Under the pieces are notes generated by a model, which was not told the origin of the DNA, did not search any database, and saw only the letters and a list, made by a program, of their open reading frames with translations. A program made the position numbers and the translations under genes. A stretch of DNA of 46,092 bases. Origin: Mesorhizobium sp. LSHC420B00 (GTDB lineage: Bacteria; Pseudomonadota; Alphaproteobacteria; Rhizobiales; Rhizobiaceae). Positions 15,649 to 25,200 of the stretch are shown here, piece after piece (within the stretch, counting starts at the first letter, position 1; each line of letters opens with the position of its first letter). The stretch covers positions 19,777 through 65,868 of the forward strand of contig NZ_AYVY01000027.1 of the NCBI RefSeq assembly GCF_000503055.1, in the 5' to 3' direction.

Positions 15649-15673
15649 TTCATGTAACTTCCATGTAACCGAT
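15648..15673. repeat. 26-bp direct repeat, copy 1 (candidate integrase arm site)
   Basis: The 26 bases recur at 15875-15900 with a single mismatch. Each copy holds two CATGTAAC units in tandem, and an inverted unit (GTTACATG) lies at 15685-15692. The repeats flank the tRNA-Thr core at 15788-15832 and begin at the integrase start codon, as expected for arm-type binding sites. Confidence 0.7.
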
Positions 15674-15787
15674 TTATACCAAATGTTACATGGGAAGTGA
15701 AGTAATGATTGATACTAGATGTTAAAAAATGACGCCATAACAAATGATTACATATTTCGGTGTTACGGTAATATTAGCCTGGAGCCG

Positions 15788-15832
15788 TTTGTAAACCGAA
15801 GGTCGGGAGTTCAATCCTCTCTGCCGGCACCA
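15788..15832 (+). pseudogene. tRNA-Thr(TGT) 3' fragment, candidate attachment core
   Basis: The 45 bases match the 3' part of a tRNA: anticodon loop TTTGTAA with anticodon TGT (Thr), the 3' anticodon strand, the variable loop AGGTC, a T arm with loop TTCAATC, then TGCCGGC-A-CCA. The 5' half is absent: the bases before the loop do not pair with ACCGA, and no D arm is present. It is therefore the sequence an integrase carries as its attachment core, not a working tRNA. It lies 140 bases from the integrase start and between two 26-bp repeats. Confidence 0.8.
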
Positions 15833-15874
15833 GATTTTCCAAATAGTTACGTGAAGACCGAGTCTGCCAATTCT

Positions 15875-15900
15875 TTTCATGTAACTTTCATGTAACCGAT
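15875..15900. repeat. 26-bp direct repeat, copy 2 (candidate integrase arm site)
   Basis: This is the second copy of the repeat at 15648-15673, differing at one base (T for C at position 14). It lies on the far side of the tRNA-Thr core in the same orientation. Arm sites on both sides of a core are typical of an unintegrated attP. Confidence 0.7.
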
Positions 15901-15902
15901 CC

Positions 15903-16100
15903 TCAACTGACCACCCCCAGAGAATTGCATGAATGCGCATGGCAGATTTCGGCCCCCTCAAGCCCCAAAGACTGCAATGCCTTCAGCGTCAACCAAGCCG
16001 CATTCGTAGCAACGTTTCGAAGACGCGTTGCACTGTTGATCGCCTTTGCCAACTTGCCTGATGTCTCGTAGTCTGAGGCATGCACCAAAGTTATCATCAC
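15903..16100 (-). CDS. Small hypothetical protein divergent from the HNH-NACHT gene
   Basis: The 65-residue frame starts at an ATG with TGAGG four bases upstream, a good ribosome binding site. The product is soluble and helical, with KLAKAINSATRLRNVATNA followed by LTLKALQSLGLEGAE. It starts 29 bases from the divergent HNH-NACHT start, so they could share a control region. It ends next to the second 26-bp repeat. No family was recognised, and it may be a chance frame. Confidence 0.35.
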   Translation of the reverse strand: MMITLVHASDYETSGKLAKAINSATRLRNVATNAAWLTLKALQSLGLEGAEICHAHSCNSLGVVS

Positions 16101-16129
16101 ACCTCACGTCGCTTTGCTGGTGCTATTAA

Positions 16130-19100
16130 ATGACGGCCTCGACGATGCGCCCGCCCGGACGGGACAATTTCAAAGCCGAGGTAAAGACAAAGCTCGCCCA
16201 GCGTGTAGGGTACCTATGCTCCTTTTGCCAAACAGCGACCATAGGCCCGCGCACTGGGGAGGAAGGCGCCCTCAATTTGGGTACAGCTGCACATATAAAA
16301 GCCGCCTCACGGGGTGGTCCGCGTTACGACGCCACCCAAACACCTGCGGAACGTAGCCACATCGAAAACGGCATCTGGCTGTGTAACATGCACGCGCACA
16401 TGATCGACCACGACCCGAACGCGTACCCGGTCGAAGTTCTGCAGAAATGGAAGGCCGAAGCTGAAAGACGTGCGCTGGAACAGTTGCTGGCGGGTTCAGG
16501 CCCGGCGACGGTCCACGCCGCTACGCCAGAGCTAATCGCATCGCTCGAGGGCGTTGTCGCGCGGCTGGCATTGCCGAGCGCGACCGACCTTCCGACTGTT
16601 AAAAGGGATGCCTTGGCAGCCGCGCACACCCACGCCGAGACATTCGAGGCGACAGACCGCTGGCCCCGCCACGCCGTGGGTCTGTCACTGGCGGCGGAAG
16701 ACAGCAACATAGTGCATGGACCGGTGTCTCTTGAGCGGCTGCCGCGTGTGCTTATGGCAGTCCAAAAAATCGCATTGTTTTCGGCGCCAGGCACCGGCAA
16801 GACCACGACAATGGTGCAATTATCGAAACTGATGACGGGCGATGCGCCAGTGCCGCTGTTGGTGCCGCTAGGTGAGTGGGCAGAGACTGGCGTTAGCCTT
16901 TTAGATTGGATAGCAGCCCGAAACGCCTTCGGCACACTGACTGTCAAACATTTGCAGTTTCTTGCATTCCACGGCGAGGTTGCTCTCTTGCTGGACGGTT
17001 GGAACGAGGTGCCACCAGCAGCTCGCCGGCGGCTGATCGCTGAAGTGCAAACGCTTGAGCGGGAGTACCCGTTGTTGCACCTCGTCATGAGCAGCAGGCG
17101 TCAGGCGATTGACGTGCCGTTCGCAGGACAACCGTTCAGCATGCTACCACTGTCGCTGGCGCAACAGATGGAGATCGCGAGAGCGATTAGGGGCGAGGCT
17201 GGGGCCAGTGTTGTCGATGCAGCCTGGCGCTCTCCAGGGCTTAGTGAACTCGTTTCCGTACCACTTTATCTCTGGTCTTTGCTCGATATCAGCGATGGCG
17301 GTGTTTTACCCGCCGATAAGGAGGATTTGCTCAGACGGATGGTGGCGGCGCACGAGGTTGATGCCGCCCAAGCAGAGCTATTCCACCGCGAGTTCGCCGA
17401 CCGCCAGCAGGATTACCTGCGGGCTTTGGCGAGCGCGGCACAACACGCGGAAACAACCTCGCTCAAAGAGGACGCGGCGCAAAGGGTCGTTGGGGCTATA
17501 AACGTCCGGTTGCGGGACGCCGGGCTGGTTGCGACACCACATAATGCGGCGGCTGTGCTCGATATTTTAGTCGCGGCGCACGTGCTGGTGCGCGATGGCG
17601 GTCCTGTTTACGCTTTCCAGCACCAGCAAATTCAGGAGTGGTATGCCTCGCTAGACTTGGAAGACGAAATTCGAGCAGCCGCTGGCACATTGAGCCTCCA
17701 GCATCCACTCGTCAGTGGGAAGCTGGACCACTATTTCTGGGGCGAGGCGTTTCTGTTTGCCTGCCAGAGAATGTCGCGCGGTGATGATCGCGGGGTGCAA
17801 GCGGTAGCTGAGCTCATCGAACTATCGCTGAAGATCGACCCACTTTTTGCTGCCACGCTCGTCAATCGGTCGGGGCAAGCAGTATGGAACCGGGTCTCGG
17901 ACGCTATTATTCTCTTTGCTCGCGCCTGGCATCAACCGGGTGCGCCGGACCGCGCCGCGGGGTTCATGGTGGCGACCGGTAGACCTGAGTTTAGTGATGA
18001 TGTCTGGGCACTTGTCTCAAGTGCCGACCAACAGACCCAAAGCGAGAGTCTGCGGCTGGTTCGCCGTTTCAACCCCGCCACCATCGGCGAGCGGCTCTTA
18101 AGGGACTATGGCGGACTTGCCGAAGAGGTTCGCGGAGGTCTGGCCGCCGGGCTGGCCTATGACGGCGATCGCGCGGGGATCGATCTTGCGCTGCGACTGG
18201 CTGCAACGGAACCATCCACCGATATTCGCTATCGCGTATTTGAGGGCTTGTCGTTTCGCGGCGCAACTGCGCAGGCTGAAGAACTGCTGCGGCAGTCCGG
18301 CGATGCACTTGCCGAGAAGGTTGCCGAAAGCGGCTACATTGACTTCATCGCAGATGGGCCAATTCGCGCCGACATCATAGAGCGCAAACGCCGCTTAGTC
18401 GCCATGGATACCAATCCGGAAAATCGTCTAGGCCGCGCCTTGCGCGACTTAACCGATGCGGAGATGCCGACTGTAATCGCAGAAACCCTTGCAGAGGCTG
18501 CATTCTCTTTTCGCGACCACGGCGCGAACGTCCTGCACGAAGCTGCCGGACGCTTTCCTGAGGCAGTGGGAGCTGCACTCAAGCAACGAGTGGAGCGGGA
18601 ACAGACATTGCCATTCCGCCCCAGCGAATATCTGGCCAAGGTCGAGCCGACAGACGAGACGCCAATTAGAAATCTCGTTCTTGATGGCGAATCCAAAGAA
18701 CACGTAGGAGTGGCCGGGTACCTTGCGGGTTCCGCGACTGTAAAGGAGCTGGTAGAGCGTTATCTTGCAGCTAAGGCAATGCATCGGGCTAGTGACGACC
18801 GTGCTGCTTACGCACTTGGCCGAACACTCGCGGACCGACTGGCGCAGACTAGGTCCAATATCTTTTTTGATATCGTAGCCGGGTATGACGACAACCTCAC
18901 GCCGGATGTGATCAAGGATCTGGCGGACCTTATCAGTGGCTACGGTCGGTCCGCAGGCGAGACGCAACTCGTACTGCCGGAGGATTTGCGCCGAACCACC
19001 GTTGAACTGCTCAACGTGTGGGCCCGACGTTTGCTTGATGCTGGTGCAGACCGGTCGGTGATGGGCAAATTGACATGGGCAATGCGACGTATTCCACATG

Positions 19101-20503
19101 CCTCGCAGGTAACAACCCTCGCAGAGATGCTCACCGCCGACTTAAGAATACGAGGCGATGCAAAGGAGGCCTTTGCCGTCAACCGTTCCAATCGGCAGGC
19201 CATGCGGGAACTGCAGGTTTCCCACAGTTGGGACTACCGCAATGCACTGGTCCAAGTTGCGGATGCTCAGGCCGAGGCAGTTTTGATAGCCCACCTTGAT
19301 GACGAGGATTTTGGTGCAGATGCCGCCGTTGGTTTACAGCTAATCTGGCAGCGGAATAACGAACCAGCCCGCGATGGTCGTTTCCCGCAATGGCCAGAGT
19401 TTGACCGTGTGGCAGCCAATCGGGCACGGGACCAACATCCGGTTCCCTCTGCCGCTGCGATTTTTGCGTCAGCGGAGCGAGCAGCCGGGGAAGGAAACTC
19501 AAAGGCTTCCGCCCGAGCAGCGAAGTTGGCTGGGGCAGGGGTCCTGTTGCCTCATGGTGATCAGAAAGCTCTGCTGGACACACTTATGGCTGCTGAAGCC
19601 GATAGCTGGGGCAAGCTTGAATTGGCTGAACGGATCGTGGTGAGTGGCGTTGTACTTTCGGCCGACCTGTCCCTGGCAGCTCTCGGTCAAGCCATCGAGA
19701 GCCACGGCAAAGGGAACTGGATCAATGATAATGAACTCGGTTTGCTGATTCGTTGGCTTCAATTACTTCCTATGAGCGATCGGCCCGATAGCATATTCGA
19801 GGGAATCGACCTTGTGTTTGGGCGATTCAAGCCAGCGGAGTGGCGATCGCGAGACATCCTCCGCTCGTTGCCATTCGTCGACGAACAACTACGCGCCGAT
19901 CTCCTGCGTCGATTAGTAGATCGCTTTCCCAACCTAACTGGAGAACATGAGTTTTATCGCGTACTCAGCGTGGTGGGTGCACAGACCCTTGAACTCCTCA
20001 CCGATATTGCAGCGGGGCGGCTCGGCCAAGGCGACATCCACAATGCCATGGGCTTCGACTACGCCCGTAAGCTCTACAATAGCCTTACGCCCGGCTTGCG
20101 TGATTCACTTCCAGAACGTTTTGCAGAAGCTCGTGATGACGGCGGCAAAGTGCTTCTCGGACAAATGCTTGCCGAAAGCGAAGATTTGGACACGATCCTC
20201 ATGATAATGGCCGACCCAGCCGCCTCCAGGATCATGGGCTCGTCCTACCGCGTCGCTCAGGACCTTATCTACACCCGTCAACCTCTCGATGAAAGCGGGA
20301 CAAGCTACGCGCTTGTGCCGCGGGACGTGGCTCGCTTGCGTGCCGGACTGTTCGACCTGACTGCTACGGACGATAATGTAGCGGCCTTTGCCCGCGCTTG
20401 TTTGACTGAAGTGGATGCCAACCGCGATCGTGAAGATGGTTTTGGCACCGGCACCCGCCATCCCCATGTTGCATCCGGTAGGCCGTGGCCGATGTTAAGA
20501 TAG
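16130..20503 (+). CDS. HNH-NACHT fusion protein, NLR-like defence NTPase
   Basis: The 1457-residue product has three parts. Residues about 25-100 form an HNH nuclease: CSFC at 30-33, His55 in AAHI, Asn80 in ENGIWLC and His88/90/94. Residues about 200-480 are a NACHT-type STAND NTPase, with a P-loop SAPGTGKTTT at 218-227, a Walker B VALLLDGWNE near 284-293, and MSSRR after it. The rest, about 900 residues, is a long run of helices with many Leu/Ala repeats, like a HEAT-type sensor. This layout (effector, NTPase, repeat sensor) matches bacterial NLR-related antiphage proteins, which oligomerise on recognising a phage component. The HNH effector implies DNA cleavage. The ribosome binding site before the ATG is weak. 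Confidence 0.85.
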   Translation: MTASTMRPPGRDNFKAEVKTKLAQRVGYLCSFCQTATIGPRTGEEGALNLGTAAHIKAASRGGPRYDATQTPAERSHIENGIWLCNMHAHMIDHDPNAYPVEVLQKWKAEAERRALEQLLAGSGPATVHAATPELIASLEGVVARLALPSATDLPTVKRDALAAAHTHAETFEATDRWPRHAVGLSLAAEDSNIVHGPVSLERLPRVLMAVQKIALFSAPGTGKTTTMVQLSKLMTGDAPVPLLVPLGEWAETGVSLLDWIAARNAFGTLTVKHLQFLAFHGEVALLLDGWNEVPPAARRRLIAEVQTLEREYPLLHLVMSSRRQAIDVPFAGQPFSMLPLSLAQQMEIARAIRGEAGASVVDAAWRSPGLSELVSVPLYLWSLLDISDGGVLPADKEDLLRRMVAAHEVDAAQAELFHREFADRQQDYLRALASAAQHAETTSLKEDAAQRVVGAINVRLRDAGLVATPHNAAAVLDILVAAHVLVRDGGPVYAFQHQQIQEWYASLDLEDEIRAAAGTLSLQHPLVSGKLDHYFWGEAFLFACQRMSRGDDRGVQAVAELIELSLKIDPLFAATLVNRSGQAVWNRVSDAIILFARAWHQPGAPDRAAGFMVATGRPEFSDDVWALVSSADQQTQSESLRLVRRFNPATIGERLLRDYGGLAEEVRGGLAAGLAYDGDRAGIDLALRLAATEPSTDIRYRVFEGLSFRGATAQAEELLRQSGDALAEKVAESGYIDFIADGPIRADIIERKRRLVAMDTNPENRLGRALRDLTDAEMPTVIAETLAEAAFSFRDHGANVLHEAAGRFPEAVGAALKQRVEREQTLPFRPSEYLAKVEPTDETPIRNLVLDGESKEHVGVAGYLAGSATVKELVERYLAAKAMHRASDDRAAYALGRTLADRLAQTRSNIFFDIVAGYDDNLTPDVIKDLADLISGYGRSAGETQLVLPEDLRRTTVELLNVWARRLLDAGADRSVMGKLTWAMRRIPHASQVTTLAEMLTADLRIRGDAKEAFAVNRSNRQAMRELQVSHSWDYRNALVQVADAQAEAVLIAHLDDEDFGADAAVGLQLIWQRNNEPARDGRFPQWPEFDRVAANRARDQHPVPSAAAIFASAERAAGEGNSKASARAAKLAGAGVLLPHGDQKALLDTLMAAEADSWGKLELAERIVVSGVVLSADLSLAALGQAIESHGKGNWINDNELGLLIRWLQLLPMSDRPDSIFEGIDLVFGRFKPAEWRSRDILRSLPFVDEQLRADLLRRLVDRFPNLTGEHEFYRVLSVVGAQTLELLTDIAAGRLGQGDIHNAMGFDYARKLYNSLTPGLRDSLPERFAEARDDGGKVLLGQMLAESEDLDTILMIMADPAASRIMGSSYRVAQDLIYTRQPLDESGTSYALVPRDVARLRAGLFDLTATDDNVAAFARACLTEVDANRDREDGFGTGTRHPHVASGRPWPMLR

Positions 20504-20580
20504 AAACGCCCGCTGAAGCTCCCTGTTTATCGCCGTGGAAACATCTGAAGTCTGTCCAGCGACCGATGCGGGTCGCCTGA

Positions 20581-22062
20581 TTGTTCGAAAGGCGGGAACG
20601 CGCTATCGATAGGGTCATGGCCGGGCAGCCCTTCGTTATCGATGTTAATTGCAGGCAGATCCCAGGACACTGGAGCGGCCAACTGCGTGTCGGAAACGGC
20701 CTCATCACCGCTTCATTGTTTGCTTTCGATCGGCAGGAGCAAGTTCGTCCACTGGGACCAGGGGAAGACCTTTGCCTGGTTTTGGAAACGGGCCAGCTCG
20801 CCGCGCTCGTTCGATGCGGCCAATCGTGCTGGGGCACGCGGGCCTATCGCGGCGGGCGCGCGATAGATCACCAGCTTATCCGGGCACAATATCTTTTAGC
20901 AGGTGCACGTGAATGGCGTGAGACGGACAGGGTCTCGGTGTTCGAGTTCTGCCTTCCTCAGGCAAGAGGATCGCTGTCATTCGGAAACGACGATGATGAC
21001 TCTTCCAAGCCGTCGCATGATGCACTGATCCGCGCCGTGGCATGGGCTGACGATACGCCAAGCGAATTGATGCGAATCGAAGGCACCGATTACAAAGTCA
21101 TTTTCTCCAGAAGCCCCTTGGTTGCCGCCGTCCGGAGCGAGGATGTCGGCGAACAGTCGGTATGGATCACTATCGTGTACGACGATCCTCAACCGCTTCT
21201 GAAAGCGCTTCAGCTTCCTTACCACGTACAGATTTTCTTCGAACTCTCGGAGGGAAAAGCGTTGCGGGAAACGGGGCTGGCGGTGCGCTGCGCAGGCGGA
21301 CAAAGGTCAGATGAGGGGGCGGAGGACCACCTTGACGACTTTGCTCTATATCGGACCTGGCACCCGGCGGAATTTGTCGAACCGGAAGAGTGCGGCATCG
21401 AGAACATTTTCCGCATCTACGCCCGGGAAGATCGCGTCAGGACACAGAACGCTCTGACCGAATGGCTTAGACGCAGGGACGCGTGGGCAGGAACCTATTG
21501 GCTCGCTTCTCAATTCGCGCATGGCGGGCTGCTCGCCGATCGAAGCAGGCTTCTGCGCGCCATGGCATGGTTTGAATCAATCCCTGACTATCAACTGGAT
21601 GCAGGCATACGGCGCCACGCGTTAGACAGGTTTCGCCGCGAGGCGCAACAGCTCGGTGCTTTCGGCGAGTTGGGGGTGTCTGGCGAGCGCCTCGGACAGG
21701 TTCTCAACGAATTGAAGCGCATTCCATTGAATGAACGGTTCCGTCGGGCGATCGCCGATATCCGGGACCGGCTCGGCGACATCGATCCCGCCACGCTGGA
21801 GCGCGATTGCGGGCGTGCCATCGCTTTTCGCAACAGCGCCGCGCATGGATCGAGCGGAACAAATGAAGCCGACTTCCTGGAGTTTGTTATCGCCACTTCG
21901 GCCGTGGAAACGGTGGCGCTTCTGTGCACGATCCGCGAACTGGGTGTTGACCCAGATCGCATCAATGCCATCTTGAACAGATACTGTCCCCATCCCTTCG
22001 CGACCTACCAGCTTTGGGCGGACGCCAGGACAGCGCGGGAGCTCGGTTCAGCAGACGTTTAA
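20581..22062 (+). CDS. ApeA-like HEPN protein paired with the HNH-NACHT gene
   Basis: The frame gives 493 residues from a TTG at 20581, or 481 from the ATG at 20617. The N-terminal 230 residues are beta-rich and contain IPGHWSGQLRV, comparable to the GtL-type opening of ApeA proteins. The C-terminal part is helical with FRNSAAHGS at residues 416-424, giving an R-x4-H motif (Arg417, His422) typical of HEPN RNases. It follows the HNH-NACHT gene by 77 bases on the same strand, so the two may act together. The domain call is from motifs only; a separate defence gene is the alternative. An in-frame TGA stands right before the TTG. Confidence 0.6.
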   Translation: MFERRERAIDRVMAGQPFVIDVNCRQIPGHWSGQLRVGNGLITASLFAFDRQEQVRPLGPGEDLCLVLETGQLAALVRCGQSCWGTRAYRGGRAIDHQLIRAQYLLAGAREWRETDRVSVFEFCLPQARGSLSFGNDDDDSSKPSHDALIRAVAWADDTPSELMRIEGTDYKVIFSRSPLVAAVRSEDVGEQSVWITIVYDDPQPLLKALQLPYHVQIFFELSEGKALRETGLAVRCAGGQRSDEGAEDHLDDFALYRTWHPAEFVEPEECGIENIFRIYAREDRVRTQNALTEWLRRRDAWAGTYWLASQFAHGGLLADRSRLLRAMAWFESIPDYQLDAGIRRHALDRFRREAQQLGAFGELGVSGERLGQVLNELKRIPLNERFRRAIADIRDRLGDIDPATLERDCGRAIAFRNSAAHGSSGTNEADFLEFVIATSAVETVALLCTIRELGVDPDRINAILNRYCPHPFATYQLWADARTARELGSADV

Positions 22063-22262
22063 CGCTGCCCGCTGGCTATGCGACGGGCAGTATCGCCGTA
22101 GCCGCACCGTTCGTCGCCAATATTCTCGCCCGACGTTCCTACACCTGCACATCGTTTACAAAATGGTCTATTTTTGCTTTGCAACGAGATGCAGAAGGTG
22201 GAAGGTGGTTCGGTCTCCTAAGGAAAATCTATCGGTTTGACGACTTTGCCGTCGTTTTTCGA

Positions 22263-25200
22263 CTAGTCGCTCGGGCCTAAGAGCTCCTCCACTTGGTCGA
22301 GGAAAGCGGCGAGCTCGCCAGTGCCCTTCGACTGCCATTCGTACATCGGTCTGACCATTGCGAGCTCGTGAGCGTCTCGCGATAATTCCTCCAGCTCGCG
22401 GTTTGTCATGCCGCGACTGCGCAAATAGTACTGACCCCAGCGAGTAAAGATCAGCATCCACATCGATACCACCAAGGCATCATTCCATTGTGCCCAGTCG
22501 GAGGTGCTGGCGAGCGGCTGTCGCACGATCCGCTGGTGCCGCTTAAGGATCGCCTTTAATGGTTTCAGGCTGGCCTGCTGTCGCTCCGGACTGCTGTGGG
22601 CGAAGAGAAACGCGGTGATGTTAGTCGTCTGCCCCTCACGCGCTCGTTCAAACAGCCGCGACTGGTGTTCCTGTTTCGGCCCGAGCAAGGCAGCCAGTTC
22701 TTCCGCCCAAATCGCGCAGGCATCATCGGTGCTCGCACGTTCACTCTGCAACAAGGGGAAGACGACATCCTGAAAGAGCCACGGCTCAGACCAGCCGAGT
22801 TCCCGCATATGCCCGCGCATCGAGTCGACTAGGCACCTCAGCTCGTCCGCCGGGATCGGTGTTGGCAACGCCCCATTTAGTGCTGCGACCAAGTCATTAT
22901 AGATTTCAATCTTCTCTTGTTTTCTTGCAGCGCGCGCAACCATCCAGCCCAAAGTCTCGACTTGGCTTGGGTAGGGAAACGTGGCGATCAACTGCAGTGC
23001 GGCGGCACGCTCCTCCGGCTTTTCCAGCGCTCGCTCGACCGCGTTCAGCCCCATCCAGCGCAGAAGCCCATTTTTACTGAGAATGAGGCAATCCTTTTGC
23101 TCTTCGTTAATGTCGAACTCTATCGACTGCGAAATCTCGCTGACAATCTGGCTCAAGAGCGACAGCCGCACGGCGTCCGGACCTTGAGGCTGCTCTGGCG
23201 CATTGGCCATCTCGACTTCCGCAATCGCCAGTAGAGGATCTGGAGAAAACCACCACAGAAACCTGATCGCGAAGAACTCCGCCCAGCTTAGACCTGCGTA
23301 TTTTGTAGGATGGAATAGATGATCAGGACGAAGGGACCGGTGTAATAGCGTCTCGACTGACTCCCGAAAGAGGCAGGCATCCATCACAGCCAATTCCCTG
23401 TCCGTCCCGTCATGTGTACGGTCGAATGATGCCTTGAGGAAGCGTGCAAGGAATGCGAGAAAACCACCGTCGTATCTGACCTGGTGGAGGTCTTGATCCT
23501 CGGAGTGTGAATGCGCAAGCAAATCGCCGAGAACCTCCCAAGTTGCCGTGAAGCTTGCGAATTCGCCTTTCTGCTGGTCGAGGCAGTTGCGCAAGCTCCC
23601 CGTCTCAGCCAACGCGAGCCCATCATGTTTGAGCAGGCCCAACTCTGACATCCGCTCCTTCAGCGGACTTCCGCTCAACCCTCGTAGTGACAGTTCTCCG
23701 GCCCACATGCTCAGAACGTCGCCAGCTTGGGCGTTCTCGAGTATACGCAACGGCTCATATCGTCGGGGCTCCCTGGGCACCGCCGTAGCTTCGAAAAGAA
23801 GCCGCATGGATGGGTTCTCGTCCTCGCTTTCGGATTGCGCGGCCTCCGTCTCCCGCACCAGACCCGACGCGTAATCCTCAATTTTGAGGAGTGTATCCGA
23901 AGGAATCGGAGTGATAAGCAAAGGATAGTTCTCGGCGGCTTTCTGAAATGAGTTGGATAGGTTAAAACCAGCGGTGGGTAGCCCGTCCGGTGCCACGATC
24001 AGGATATAGCGATCATGCAGTCGGCCGTCCTTCAAGCCATAGATGCGCAGCTTCATGTGTTCGAGCAAATGGCGGTTGTGCTCGCAACTCGCCATCAAGT
24101 TGTTGATCCGGCTCGGCGGGGGTGTGTCAGATTCGCTCTGCGCGGCTTCGCCTGGCTTGGATGGCTTGGATAGAGTCGTGAAGACTATGAAGTCGGCCTT
24201 TGGTGCTGCACAGAGCAACAACAAACCTAAGCCGACATCCTCAAAATAGGGATCGAAAACAACTATCTGGTGCTGCTTGTATTTGGCTAGCAGTGCCTTA
24301 AGCCATTCTACAAATTGCAGTCTCCCGTCCCCGTCGCCCTGGCTCCAGCGCAGAAAGAACCGCCCCTCCGACTTCGGTGGATGGAGACGAGCGAAAAGAG
24401 CTACTAGTTCGCGGTTGGCCGGGACCCAAAGATCCGCATTGCGCCCGCCGATGCGACTGGCGAAACCGAGATCGCCGCGGTTGATCGTCAGAGCAGCCTT
24501 AACTCTTGCTGAAGCGGACGGTCGGGTGGCTTTTTCCAGCCAGTCAAACTTGACTGGACTGGTCCTGTCGCCCACCCCAAGGGCTTGAAAATGAATTTCC
24601 CGAATATATCCGATCCGCCACCGGCAACACAGCGTGCTCTGGCCGGAATGGTCGCCATCAAGCCCAAAGATCTCAAGTTCAGTGCTGTCGATTTTCGTCC
24701 GTAACAGCTCGTTCAGCTCGAACTTGCACTGGAAAATCCCTTCTGCGTCACGTTCTGCAGGGGCAATGGCCGAGTAGGTAATTTGATCGCCGTTCTCGAT
24801 GTTGAGGCGAAAGTGAAAGCCGCTGAAGTGAGCTACCTGTATTGGGTTAAATCGGACGACCAAGGCAAACGGGGCATCCGTCCAGGTGACGTTCATCAAG
24901 GGTCGTTCCAGGTCGTCCAACACAGGAAAAACCATCAACTCCAGCTCACCAAACCGGGAGATGTCAGCTCCGCCGAAGTCTAGACCTGTGTGTGCGTTGA
25001 GGTGCTTGACGACCCATTCGGTGAGAGCGACGTCGTAGTCCTGACCTATGCGGAATAGCGCTGCCTTGTCGGTTTGAGAGATCGAAGCGCTGAGGGCCCC
25101 AGCTCCGCCATGTGGGCTGGAGGGCGCCCTTCGGTCATGCGCGTCGCGGTTGAGCAGGTAGGCGACGGGGCGGTAGACCAGCTTATCAGCAGCCAGTGCG

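Noticed and set aside
15788..15832. Functional tRNA-Thr gene
   Set aside because: Only the 3' part is present. The upstream bases do not form the anticodon stem, D arm or acceptor strand.
15722..15961. 79-codon minus-strand frame with RGLNSRPSVYK
   Set aside because: This peptide comes from reading the complement of a tRNA 3' end and is a common false annotation.
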